Positions 57,018 through 64,000 of a DNA stretch of 64,000 nt are shown here, in pieces (the first letter of the stretch is position 1; each line of letters opens with the position of its first letter). The translations under genes and the position numbers were made by a program. Source of the stretch: Mesorhizobium sp. 131-2-1 (GTDB lineage Bacteria; Pseudomonadota; Alphaproteobacteria; Rhizobiales; Rhizobiaceae); NCBI RefSeq assembly GCF_016756535.1, contig NZ_AP023247.1, positions 434,001 through 498,000 of the forward strand. The letters run 5' to 3'. The notes under the pieces are model-generated. The model worked only from the letters and a program-made list of their open reading frames with translations. It had not been told where the DNA came from and searched no databases.

Positions 57018-57632
57018 ATGGCCGACGAAGCGCTTGTTGTCATCGACCTGCAAAACGACTTCTGCCCTGGCGGCGCGCTGGCGGTGGCCGGCGGCGACGA
57101 GATCGTGCCGCTGGTCAACGACCTGATCCGGCACACCGAGCATGTGGTGCTGACGCAGGACTGGCACCCTGCCGGCCATTCGAGCTTCGCTTCGAGCCAT
57201 CCGGGCAAGCAGCCGTTCGAGACTATCGACATGGCTTACGGAGCGCAGACTCTGTGGCCCGACCATTGCATCCAGGGCAGCATCGGCTCCGATTTCCACT
57301 CGGGGCTTGCCTGGACCAAGGCGGAGCTGGTGATCCGCAAGGGTTTCCGCCCGGCGATCGACAGCTATTCTGCCTTCTTCGAGAACGACCACGCGACGCA
57401 AACCGGTCTTGCCGGCTATCTGCGCGAACGCGGCATCGACACGGTGACGCTGGTCGGGCTGGCCACCGACTTCTGCGTCGCCTTCTCGGCGCTGGACGCC
57501 GTCAAGCAAGGTTTCAAGACGACGGTGCGGCTCGACGCCTGCCGGGGCATCGACCTCAACGGCTCGGTCAATGCGATGCTGACGCGGATGCGCGAGGCCG
57601 GCGTGGTGCTCGAAGACCATTTGTCGGACTGA
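57018..57632 (+). CDS. pncA: Nicotinamidase PncA
   Basis: A 204-residue isochorismatase-fold nicotinamidase that hydrolyses nicotinamide to nicotinate and ammonia. The catalytic triad is visible: Asp in VVIDLQNDFCPGG, Lys in ELVIRKGFRP, and Cys in GLATDFCVAFSALDA. The metal site is the Asp/His/His of DWHPAGHSSFASSH. The ATG at 57018 follows GAGGAGGAG. It is divergent from the molybdenum hydroxylase operon, so its product may be the substrate of that operon. It may also feed NAD salvage, which is the usual role of PncA. It is followed closely by the antiporter-like gene. Confidence 0.95.
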   Translation: MADEALVVIDLQNDFCPGGALAVAGGDEIVPLVNDLIRHTEHVVLTQDWHPAGHSSFASSHPGKQPFETIDMAYGAQTLWPDHCIQGSIGSDFHSGLAWTKAELVIRKGFRPAIDSYSAFFENDHATQTGLAGYLRERGIDTVTLVGLATDFCVAFSALDAVKQGFKTTVRLDACRGIDLNGSVNAMLTRMREAGVVLEDHLSD

Positions 57633-57639
57633 CCGGACT

Positions 57640-59091
57640 GTGGAGCGTCGAGGGGGCTTCATACAATTGGCGAAGGCTCTGGCTGCAGGCGTTCCTACCC
57701 TGGCTGCACTTCTGTTTCCGCAATTCGCCTTCGCAGCGGAGAACCACGAACTGCCGGGCGAGGCGATGTCGCTGTGGTGGGCGCTGCCATTTGCCGGGCT
57801 GCTGTTGTCGATCGCCACCGGACCCCTGGTGTTCCACCACGTCTGGGAGCATCACTACGGCAAGATCACAGCAGGCTGGGCAGCGCTGGTGGTGGTGCCG
57901 CTGGCGATCGTGTTCGGCATGCCTTCGGCCACAGAAGCGGTGCTGCACACGCTGCTCACCGAATACATGTCCTTCATCATCCTGCTGTTCGCGCTCTACA
58001 CGATCTCTGGCGGTGTCCTGCTCGCCGGCAACATCCATGGCACGCCGCTGGTCAATGCCGGGCTTCTGCTTGCCGGGGCGCTGCTTGCCTCGGTGATCGG
58101 CACGACCGGCGCCTCGATGATCCTGATCCGGCCGATCCTGCGCGCCAACGACAACCGGCCGTTCAATGCCCATGTCGTCATCTTCTTCATCTTCCTGGTC
58201 TCCAACATCGGCGGCTCGCTGACGCCGCTCGGCGACCCGCCACTGTTCGTCGGCTTCCTGCGCGGCGTCGACTTCTTCTGGACGACCGCCAATCTCTGGC
58301 GCGAGACGCTGTTTACCGGTGGGCTGGTGCTCATCGTCTTCCTGGGCATCGACATCATGCTGCACCGGCGCGAAGGCGGTACGCCCAAGATCAAGGACCC
58401 GACGCCAGATAAAGAGGTCCGCCTGCGCGGTCTGCCCAACATTCCGCTACTGGCCGGGGTGATCGGCGCGATCCTGCTGTCGGCGACCTGGAAACCGGGC
58501 TTCAGCATCTCCATCCTCGGCATCGGCCTCGAGCTGCAGAACCTGGTGCGCGACGCCATCATCCTGGCGCTGGCGGGCGCTTCGCTCGCCGTCTCGCGCA
58601 AGAGCCATCGCGAGGCGAACGGCTTCAGCTGGGGACCAATCGCCGAGGTGGCAAAATTGTTTGCCGGCATCTTCATCGCAATAGTGCCGGTCATCGCCAT
58701 CCTGAGAGCCGGCCCCGGCGGCGCGCTGGCACCGCTGGTCGCGCTGGTCACCTCGCCTTCCGGCCAGCCCAACGACCTCGCCTATTTCTGGCTGACCGGC
58801 GCGCTGTCGTCCTTCCTCGACAATGCGCCGACCTATCTGGTGTTCTTCGAGCTCGCCGGCGGCGACGCAAAGCACCTGATGACGGAGGCCGCCTCGACGC
58901 TCGCCGCGATCTCCACCGGCGCCGTGTTCATGGGCGCCAACACCTATATCGGCAATGCACCGAACTTCATGGTCTTTGCGATTGCCAGGCATCGCGGCGT
59001 GAAGATGCCGGGCTTCTTCGGCTATATGGCGTGGTCGGGCCTGGTGCTGATCCCGACGTTTTTGATTGCCGGCTTCCTGTTTTTCGGTTGA
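57640..59091 (+). CDS. Sodium:proton antiporter-like membrane protein (NhaD/citrate-transporter type)
   Basis: A 483-residue ion-transporter-superfamily protein with about twelve helices. Relevant segments are LLLSIATGPLVFHHVWEHHYGKI, IIGTTGASMILIRP, VSNIGGSLTPLGDPPLFVGFLRG, FLDNAPTYLVFFELAGGD, and GAVFMGANTYIGNAPNFMVFAIA, matching the NhaD/CitMHS-like pattern often annotated sodium:proton antiporter. The open frame starts at GTG 57640, seven bases after pncA. A TTG at 57667, with GAGGGGG upstream and followed by a signal-like helix, is an equally good start. Transport of a carboxylate such as nicotinate instead of ions cannot be excluded. Confidence 0.85.
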   Translation: MERRGGFIQLAKALAAGVPTLAALLFPQFAFAAENHELPGEAMSLWWALPFAGLLLSIATGPLVFHHVWEHHYGKITAGWAALVVVPLAIVFGMPSATEAVLHTLLTEYMSFIILLFALYTISGGVLLAGNIHGTPLVNAGLLLAGALLASVIGTTGASMILIRPILRANDNRPFNAHVVIFFIFLVSNIGGSLTPLGDPPLFVGFLRGVDFFWTTANLWRETLFTGGLVLIVFLGIDIMLHRREGGTPKIKDPTPDKEVRLRGLPNIPLLAGVIGAILLSATWKPGFSISILGIGLELQNLVRDAIILALAGASLAVSRKSHREANGFSWGPIAEVAKLFAGIFIAIVPVIAILRAGPGGALAPLVALVTSPSGQPNDLAYFWLTGALSSFLDNAPTYLVFFELAGGDAKHLMTEAASTLAAISTGAVFMGANTYIGNAPNFMVFAIARHRGVKMPGFFGYMAWSGLVLIPTFLIAGFLFFG

Positions 59092-59177
59092 GCCGAAAAG
59101 CCAACCGGCGCTTGCGTATGCCGGGCCGGCAATTTCTGCTATTGTCAAGGGGATGCGGGGTTAGGTCGGGGGCGACA

Positions 59178-60134
59178 TTGACCATCGAAAAGCTGCCCTA
59201 TCTGTCAGCCGAATTCCTGGATGGCTTGGCGATTTCGACGTCCGATGTGGTCGACGAAATCGAGCGGCAGATCATCGGTCAGAGGCGGGGCGAAGTATGG
59301 TGTGCGCCCAAGGCGGTGGTGCTGCCGGGCGACGACCGCTACATCATGGCGACACTTGCCGTCGCGACCGAGCCCCGGGTGCTGGCCACCAAATCGCTGG
59401 TGGTTAATCCCCGTAACCTCGAGCGGGGACTTGCAACCCTGAACTCGCTGGTCACCCTTCTCGACGCCGAGACGGGACTGCCGCTTGCCGTGGTCGACGG
59501 CAATTGGGTGACTTCGAAGCGCACGGCCGGCCTAAGCTGCGTGGCGGCCAAGCGTCTGGCCCGGGCTGGCTCGGCATGTTTCGCATTCGTCGGGTGCGGC
59601 GTTCAGGCGCGCGCTCACCTCGAGGCTCTGGCCGATCTTTTTCCGGTGCGAGAGATTCGAGCCTTTAGTCGGGGCAAAGGCAGTCGCGACGCGCTGTGCC
59701 AGATAGCCGAGACGCGCGGTCTGACTGCAGTAGCGAGCGATACCGCCAAAGCGGCGGTCGAATCCGCCGACATCGTGGTGACGACAGTCACTTTGGTGCC
59801 TGAGCCGGTTCCATTTCTGGATGCGCGCTGGCTGAAGGCGGGAGTCTTCGCGACCATGACCGATCTGGCCCTGCCTTGGCTGCCCGAATCCATAGCCATT
59901 TTTGACCGCATCGTCATAGACGATCTGGTGCAAGAGGCGCAGATGAGCAAGCCGATGGTGAGGCCCGAACTCGTCGCCGGCGACCTGACGGGTCTGGTCA
60001 ACGGCGACGTGCCAGGTCGTCAAGGCGCGAGTGAGCGAACAGCGTTCGCGTTCCGCGGCATGGCGGTCGGCGATCTCGCAATAGCCGGCCTGGCATTTGT
60101 ACGCGCGAAAGCGAGCGGTGCGCTGGACGCCTAG
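59178..60134 (+). CDS. Ornithine cyclodeaminase / mu-crystallin family protein
   Basis: A 318-residue NAD(P)-dependent protein of the OCD/mu-crystallin family, which contains ornithine cyclodeaminase, imine reductases and alanine dehydrogenase-type enzymes. Seen are VNPRNLERGLATLNSLVTLLDAETGLPLAVVDG, the conserved RTAGLSCVAAKRLAR, the Rossmann stretch FAFVGCGVQARAHLEAL, and SADIVVTTVT. The start is a TTG at 59178 with GGGGG upstream; no ATG fits. Which imine or amino acid it uses is unclear, since the family is promiscuous. It faces the livF gene tail to tail with about 20 bases between. Confidence 0.88.
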   Translation: MTIEKLPYLSAEFLDGLAISTSDVVDEIERQIIGQRRGEVWCAPKAVVLPGDDRYIMATLAVATEPRVLATKSLVVNPRNLERGLATLNSLVTLLDAETGLPLAVVDGNWVTSKRTAGLSCVAAKRLARAGSACFAFVGCGVQARAHLEALADLFPVREIRAFSRGKGSRDALCQIAETRGLTAVASDTAKAAVESADIVVTTVTLVPEPVPFLDARWLKAGVFATMTDLALPWLPESIAIFDRIVIDDLVQEAQMSKPMVRPELVAGDLTGLVNGDVPGRQGASERTAFAFRGMAVGDLAIAGLAFVRAKASGALDA

Positions 60135-60153
60135 CGCTTGACCGTTACCTGCC

Positions 60154-60873
60154 TCACCCGACGCCGACATACCGCCGCACCGCCGACGGATCGGCGCGCA
60201 ATTGCTCGACATCGACGGTCTCGCGGTTGCGGCCGTTCTCGATGAAGGCGACACGGTCGGCGACCGACAGCACGGCATCGACGCGCTGCTCGACCAGAAT
60301 GGTTGAGACGCCGCGCTCGCGCAGCTTGGCCACCGTCTCGCGGATCTTGGCGATCATCGACGGCATCAGCCCTTCGGTCGGCTCGTCGAGCAGCAACACT
60401 TGCGGTTCGAGGCAGAGGGCGCGGGCCATGGCCAGCATCTGCTGCTCGCCGCCGGATAGCGTGCCGGAGCGCTGCCTGAGACGCTGACGCAGCAACGGGA
60501 AGAGATCGAGCACGCTCTCCCGGGTCGCCTTGCCCTTGCCGCGTGTCATCAGGCCGATCTCGATGTTTTCCGCCACCGTCATCTCGGCGAACAATCGCCT
60601 GCCCTGCGGCACATAGGCGACGCCGGCCTTCGGCACGTCATGCGCCGCCAGGGCGGTGAGTTCCGTGCCGTCCAGGCTGATCGAGCCGGCCGCCGCCGGA
60701 ACCAGGCCCATGATCGCCTTCAGCGTCGTCGTCTTGCCGGCGCCGTTGCGGCCGAACAGGCAAAGCACCTCGCCCTTGTTGAGGACAAGATCGAGCCCGT
60801 AGAGCACCTGGACCTCGCCGTAGAAGCAGTCGAGCCCGGAGATTGCCAGCGCTTTGGAGCCTGCCTCAGTCAT
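60154..60873 (-). CDS. livF: Branched-chain amino acid-type ABC transporter ATPase LivF
   Basis: A 239-residue ATPase. Walker A is GRNGAGKTT, the signature LSGGEQQMLAMARAL, and Walker B QVLLLDEPTEGL, followed by the LivF-type VEQRVDAVLSVADRVAFIENG. The ATG at 60873 overlaps the end of livG; a GTG at 60882 is three codons longer. It is the last gene of the leftward binding protein-H-M-G-F importer. The specificity of the family covers branched amino acids, urea, amides and aromatic acids. Confidence 0.93.
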   Translation of the reverse strand: MTEAGSKALAISGLDCFYGEVQVLYGLDLVLNKGEVLCLFGRNGAGKTTTLKAIMGLVPAAAGSISLDGTELTALAAHDVPKAGVAYVPQGRRLFAEMTVAENIEIGLMTRGKGKATRESVLDLFPLLRQRLRQRSGTLSGGEQQMLAMARALCLEPQVLLLDEPTEGLMPSMIAKIRETVAKLRERGVSTILVEQRVDAVLSVADRVAFIENGRNRETVDVEQLRADPSAVRRYVGVG

Positions 60874-61594
60874 CGCCGCCACCCAGATAGGCGTCCTGCA
60901 CTTGGCGGTTCTCGCGAACCTGTTCCGGCGTGCCTTCGGCCAGGATGCGGCCGGCGTTGAAGACGGTGATGCGGTCGGCGAGCTGCATGACGACGGGCAT
61001 GTTGTGCTCGATCAGAAGCACGGTGGCGCCCTTGGCGATCTCGCGCACCAGTTCGATGAAATTGTCGATCTCGCTGTCGGCCAGGCCTTGCGTCGGTTCG
61101 TCGAGGATCAGGAGGCGCGGCTTCAGCGCCAGGCCCATCGCCACTTCGAGCAGCCGCTGATGGCCGTAGGAGAGCTGGCCTGCCGGCATATGGGCGCGAT
61201 CAGCAAGGCCGGTGCGCTCGAGCGCGGCCATGACGCCGGTGCGCACCGCGCCCTTCGAGCGGCCGTCGGTCAGCGTGCGCTGCACTGGCAGCGCGACATT
61301 GTCGTAGGCGGAGAGATTGGCGAAGACGCTGGTGATCTGGAAGGTATAGGCGACGCCGAGGCGAACCCTTCGGTAAGCCGGCAGGTTGGTGATGTCGGCG
61401 CCGTCGAAGACGATCATGCCCGACGATGGCTGAATGCGGCCGCTGACCAGGCTTACGAAGGTGGTCTTGCCGGCGCCATTGGGGCCGATGACGGCGCGGA
61501 TCTCGCCCGGCATCAGCGCGAAGTCGACGCCGTCGACAGCACGCAGGCCGCCGAAATTGCGGGACAGGCCCTTGGTGGTCAGAAGCGGCATCAT
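60866..61594 (-). CDS. livG: Branched-chain amino acid-type ABC transporter ATPase LivG
   Basis: A 242-residue ATPase with Walker A GPNGAGKTTF, the signature LSYGHQRLLEVAMGL (LivG proteins carry LSYGQQ, here with His), Walker B RLLILDEPTQGL, and the LivG C-terminal extension VFNAGRILAEGTPEQVRENRQVQDAYLGG. The ATG at 61594 overlaps the livM stop (ATGA), and a second ATG follows. It pairs with LivF to form the ATPase dimer of the importer. Confidence 0.93.
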   Translation of the reverse strand: MMPLLTTKGLSRNFGGLRAVDGVDFALMPGEIRAVIGPNGAGKTTFVSLVSGRIQPSSGMIVFDGADITNLPAYRRVRLGVAYTFQITSVFANLSAYDNVALPVQRTLTDGRSKGAVRTGVMAALERTGLADRAHMPAGQLSYGHQRLLEVAMGLALKPRLLILDEPTQGLADSEIDNFIELVREIAKGATVLLIEHNMPVVMQLADRITVFNAGRILAEGTPEQVRENRQVQDAYLGGGDD

Positions 61595-62553
61595 GGCAGC
61601 CACCCGAGCCAGCGCTGGCGGATACTGCCCATGATCCCCTTCGGGAAGAACAGCACCAGCAGGATGAGCGCGACGCCGACGATCAGCAGATAGGCGGAGG
61701 TGAAGCCGCTGGTGATGTCGGTGACATAGTACATGAACAGCGTGCCGATGAGGGGCCCGAGCGCGGTGGCGGCGCCGCCGAGCAGCACCCAGAGCAATGG
61801 CAGGATGGAATACTGCACCGAGGCGAAGCTGGAGCCGACATAGCCGAACAGCAGTGCATAGGCGGCGCCCGAGGCCGCGCAGATGGTGCCGGAGACGACG
61901 ACGGCAGCGAGCTTGTTGGAGAAGGTGTCGTAGCCCAGCATCTTCGTCCGCTCCTCATTCTCGCGGACGGCGACCAGCACGCGGCCATAGCGGGAGCGGA
62001 CGACGGCAAGCGTTGCCAGCAGGACAATGGAGAACAGCGCCAGCGCGCTCATGTAGCGCACGGTCGGGTTGGTGAGGTCGAGGGTCGTACCGCCGAGGGT
62101 CAGCACCCGCGCCGCTTGCTGAACGACCAGGCCCTGGTCGCCGCCGGTCCAGACGGCGAAATAGAGGATCAGGAGCAGGAACACCTGCGCGAACATCATG
62201 GTGACGATCATGAACGCGACACCGGAGGTGCGCAGTGCCAGCACACCGATCACCAGGGCCAGCAGCGCGCCGCAGGCGATGCCGGCCAGGAAGGCGACCG
62301 GCACGCTCCAGCCGAGGTGATAGACGCTCAAGCCCGCGCCGTAGAGGCCGGCGGCAAAGAACATGGCATGGCCAAGGCTGAGCAGGCCGACATAGCCGAA
62401 CAGGAGATTGTAGCCCATGGCGAACACCGCCAGCACCATGATGCGGGCGATGAGGCCGTGATGGTAGTCCGGCAGGACGAAGCTCAGCGCGAAGAGAAGG
62501 GCGATGACGCCAAGATGCAGCGCGTAGGCCTTTGCCGGCGAAGCTTCCGTCAT
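61591..62553 (-). CDS. livM: ABC transporter permease LivM
   Basis: A 320-residue permease with about ten helices. The LivM core is YNLLFGYVGLLSLGHAMFFAAGLYGAG, and the ATPase-contact loop is RSRYGRVLVAVRENEERTKMLGYDTF. The start overlaps the livH stop (ATGA) and the stop overlaps livG, so the whole permease-ATPase block is translationally coupled. Confidence 0.94.
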   Translation of the reverse strand: MTEASPAKAYALHLGVIALLFALSFVLPDYHHGLIARIMVLAVFAMGYNLLFGYVGLLSLGHAMFFAAGLYGAGLSVYHLGWSVPVAFLAGIACGALLALVIGVLALRTSGVAFMIVTMMFAQVFLLLILYFAVWTGGDQGLVVQQAARVLTLGGTTLDLTNPTVRYMSALALFSIVLLATLAVVRSRYGRVLVAVRENEERTKMLGYDTFSNKLAAVVVSGTICAASGAAYALLFGYVGSSFASVQYSILPLLWVLLGGAATALGPLIGTLFMYYVTDITSGFTSAYLLIVGVALILLVLFFPKGIMGSIRQRWLGWLP

Positions 62554-63431
62554 CGCGACGCCGTCCCGAACAGGCCCTGCGGCCGGAACACCAGCACCAT
62601 GGCAACGACAAGCGTGGCGATGATCTTGGCCAGCGTCGGCGAGAAGAACATCGAGATGATGCCGTCAGACAGGCCGATCAGCACGGCGGCGACGATGGTG
62701 CCGCGCAACGAGCCGAGGCCGCCGATGATGACGACGATGAAGGAGAGCAGCAGTGGATCCTGCCCCATCAGATAGTGCGCCTGGCTGATCGGCACGATCA
62801 GCACCGCGGCGATGGCCGCCAGCATGGCGCCGAGCGCGAAGACGCCGGCATAGACACGGTCAACCGGAATGCCGAAAGCCTGCGCGGTTTCGCTGTCATA
62901 TTGGGTGGCGCGCATGACGAGGCCGATTCTGGTGCGCGTCAGCACCAGCCATGTGGCGACGAGCAGCAGCACCGAGGCGGCGACGACCGACAGCTTGTAG
63001 CCGGAATAGCCGAACCAGGGCAGAAGGATGCGGTAGCTGAAGGGCGGCTCGACCGGGCGCGCCTCGGGGCCGTAGAAGGTCAGCGCCAGCTGCTGGATGA
63101 TGTAGAGCATGCCGATGGTGGCGACGATGGTGGCTTCCGGATTGTAATTGAGCCGGCGCAGCACCAGCCGCTCCGCAAGCAACGCAACCGCGCCGACGAT
63201 CAGCGGTGCGATCACCAGCGCGGCGACGAAGCCAATGGCCGGATGACCCGAAATCGCGGTCGAGATCGCCCAGGCCAGCACCGCGCCGAGCATGAAGAAT
63301 TCGCCATGAGCGACGTTGACGACGCGCATGACGCCGAACACCAGCGACAGGCCAAGCGCCGTCAGCGCCAGCACCGCCGAGGTGACGAGGCCTTCGAGGG
63401 CGGCAAGGAGAAGGTGGGGTCCGAAGTGCAT
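62550..63431 (-). CDS. livH: ABC transporter permease LivH
   Basis: A 293-residue permease. LivH features are LTALGLSLVFGVMRVVNVAHGEFFMLGAVLAW near the N-terminus, the loop RTRIGLVMRATQYDSETAQAFGIPVDRVYA, and GGLGSLRGTIVAAVLIGLSDG. It is first of the coupled H-M-G-F block, 217 bases downstream of the binding-protein gene. That gap contains a long palindromic repeat. Confidence 0.94.
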   Translation of the reverse strand: MHFGPHLLLAALEGLVTSAVLALTALGLSLVFGVMRVVNVAHGEFFMLGAVLAWAISTAISGHPAIGFVAALVIAPLIVGAVALLAERLVLRRLNYNPEATIVATIGMLYIIQQLALTFYGPEARPVEPPFSYRILLPWFGYSGYKLSVVAASVLLLVATWLVLTRTRIGLVMRATQYDSETAQAFGIPVDRVYAGVFALGAMLAAIAAVLIVPISQAHYLMGQDPLLLSFIVVIIGGLGSLRGTIVAAVLIGLSDGIISMFFSPTLAKIIATLVVAMVLVFRPQGLFGTASR

Positions 63432-63460
63432 GGATTACACGCAGGTTGGCGCCAAGTGCA

Positions 63461-63615
63461 CCCCCCTCTGCCCTGTCGGGCATCTCCCCCTCAAGGGGGG
63501 AGATTGGATTTCGCGACGGGTTTCGGCAACTACCGACGCTGGCAAATAGGCGCCATCGCACGAACTGCCGATCTCCCCCCTTGAGGGGGAGATGTCCGGC
63601 AGGACAGAGGGGGGT
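63461..63615. repeat. Long palindromic element inside the liv operon
   Basis: About 155 bases. The left end CCCCCCTCTGCCCTGTCGGG plus CATCTCCCCCTCAAGGGGGGAGA is matched at the right end by the inverse TCTCCCCCCTTGAGGGGGAGATG plus CGGCAGGACAGAGGGGGG. The long arms with small GGGGGAG hairpins inside resemble mosaic intergenic elements of Rhizobiales in general style. It lies between the binding-protein gene and livH and could set unequal expression of the two by mRNA folding. Confidence 0.8.
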
Positions 63616-63648
63616 GCCTTGGCGCGCACGCTTGCTAGATAGCTAAAC

Positions 63649-64000
63649 CTATAGCGCCTGCGTCGTGTAATCCCCTTCCGGCTCGTAGAGGCCATCCTCG
63701 ATCTTGGTCTTGTGGACGACCTTGAGCTTGCCGCCTTCGACCTTGGAGATGTTCTGGATGCCGAAGCACTGGTGGATCTTGCCGTTGAAGGTCTTGGGGC
63801 CCTGCGGATGCTCCGGCCCCTCGGCGAACTCCTTCAGCGCCTCGGTCGCCTCGACCAGCTTGGCGCGGTCTTCCGGTCCCTTGTAGCCGGCGTCTTCCAT
63901 CGCCTTCTTGACGACATAGAGCGTCTCCCAGCAGCCGAACATGTGCGAGGCCGTGGAGACGTCCTTGGGATCGCCGACGGCGGCGCCATTGTCGTCGATG
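63649..64000 (-). CDS. livK: ABC transporter substrate-binding protein, C-terminal part only
   Basis: The C-terminal 116 or so residues of a periplasmic binding protein, open at the right window edge. The segment DVSTASHMFGCWETLYVVKKAMEDAGYKGPEDRAKLVEA and the ending KLKVVHKTKIEDGLYEPEGDYTTQAL match the last lobe of Liv-type receptors (ligand-binding family with the FNGKIHQ-type loop). It is first in the importer operon. The ligand cannot be inferred without the N-terminal lobe. Confidence 0.85.
   Translation of the reverse strand, partial: IDDNGAAVGDPKDVSTASHMFGCWETLYVVKKAMEDAGYKGPEDRAKLVEATEALKEFAEGPEHPQGPKTFNGKIHQCFGIQNISKVEGGKLKVVHKTKIEDGLYEPEGDYTTQAL

Overview
The window is a high-GC, gene-dense chromosomal segment. 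It looks like a member of the Rhizobiales, most likely Mesorhizobium or a close relative. The reasons are the purine-catabolism gene set, the split pntAA-pntAB-pntB transhydrogenase, a CtrA-type TTAA-N7-TTAA box, and short palindromic intergenic repeats of the kind common in Rhizobiales. The genus is inferred from gene content and sequence style; no database search was run. No rRNA, tRNA, CRISPR array, insertion sequence or phage gene was seen.

Layout. (1) 1-8.8 kb and 13.6-18.1 kb: an almost complete purine-to-glyoxylate pathway. It has guanine deaminase (guaD), xanthine dehydrogenase (xdhABC), membrane urate hydroxylase with a cytochrome c tail (puuD), hydroxyisourate hydrolase (uraH), an allantoinase-OHCU decarboxylase fusion, ureidoglycine aminohydrolase (allE), ureidoglycolate lyase (allA), a glycerate kinase and a LysR regulator. 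Allantoate amidohydrolase is not in the window. (2) 8.8-12.6 kb: Dps, a PhzF-family protein, and two tandem flavin monooxygenase genes that both carry frameshifts. (3) 18-31 kb: a glutamine-synthetase-like/aminotransferase pair, a WD40-CobW metal-chaperone pair, an intradiol dioxygenase, MarR, AraC and LacI regulators, an EamA exporter, a 2-hydroxyacid dehydrogenase and a gamma-glutamyl-GABA hydrolase. (4) 31-37.5 kb: a TRAP transporter whose binding protein and membrane subunits lie on opposite strands around an alcohol dehydrogenase, then an orphan LivH-type permease. (5) 37.5-49.6 kb: a CGNR zinc-finger protein, a lipoprotein, a giant indolepyruvate:ferredoxin oxidoreductase, a GGDEF-EAL protein, a FeeM-like acyltransferase behind a CtrA box, two tiny membrane proteins and the pnt operon. 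(6) 49.6-57.6 kb: a tight six-gene operon facing a divergent nicotinamidase. It encodes a molybdenum hydroxylase (two genes), a 6-hydroxynicotinate reductase homologue, UPF0280, an 'amino acid synthesis' family protein and MarR. (7) 57.6-64 kb: a Na+/H+ antiporter-like protein, an ornithine cyclodeaminase family protein and a livKHMGF-type ABC importer cut by the window end.

How they fit together. The purine genes would turn guanine, xanthine and urate into ureidoglycolate, glyoxylate and ammonia, and the glycerate kinase would feed glyoxylate-derived glycerate into central metabolism. The best candidate for a poorly described system is region 6. Nicotinamidase, a molybdenum hydroxylase, a 6-hydroxynicotinate reductase homologue, two proteins of unknown function and a MarR regulator with a matching palindrome in the divergent promoter together suggest a reductive nicotinamide/nicotinate breakdown route whose ring-opening steps are not identified here.
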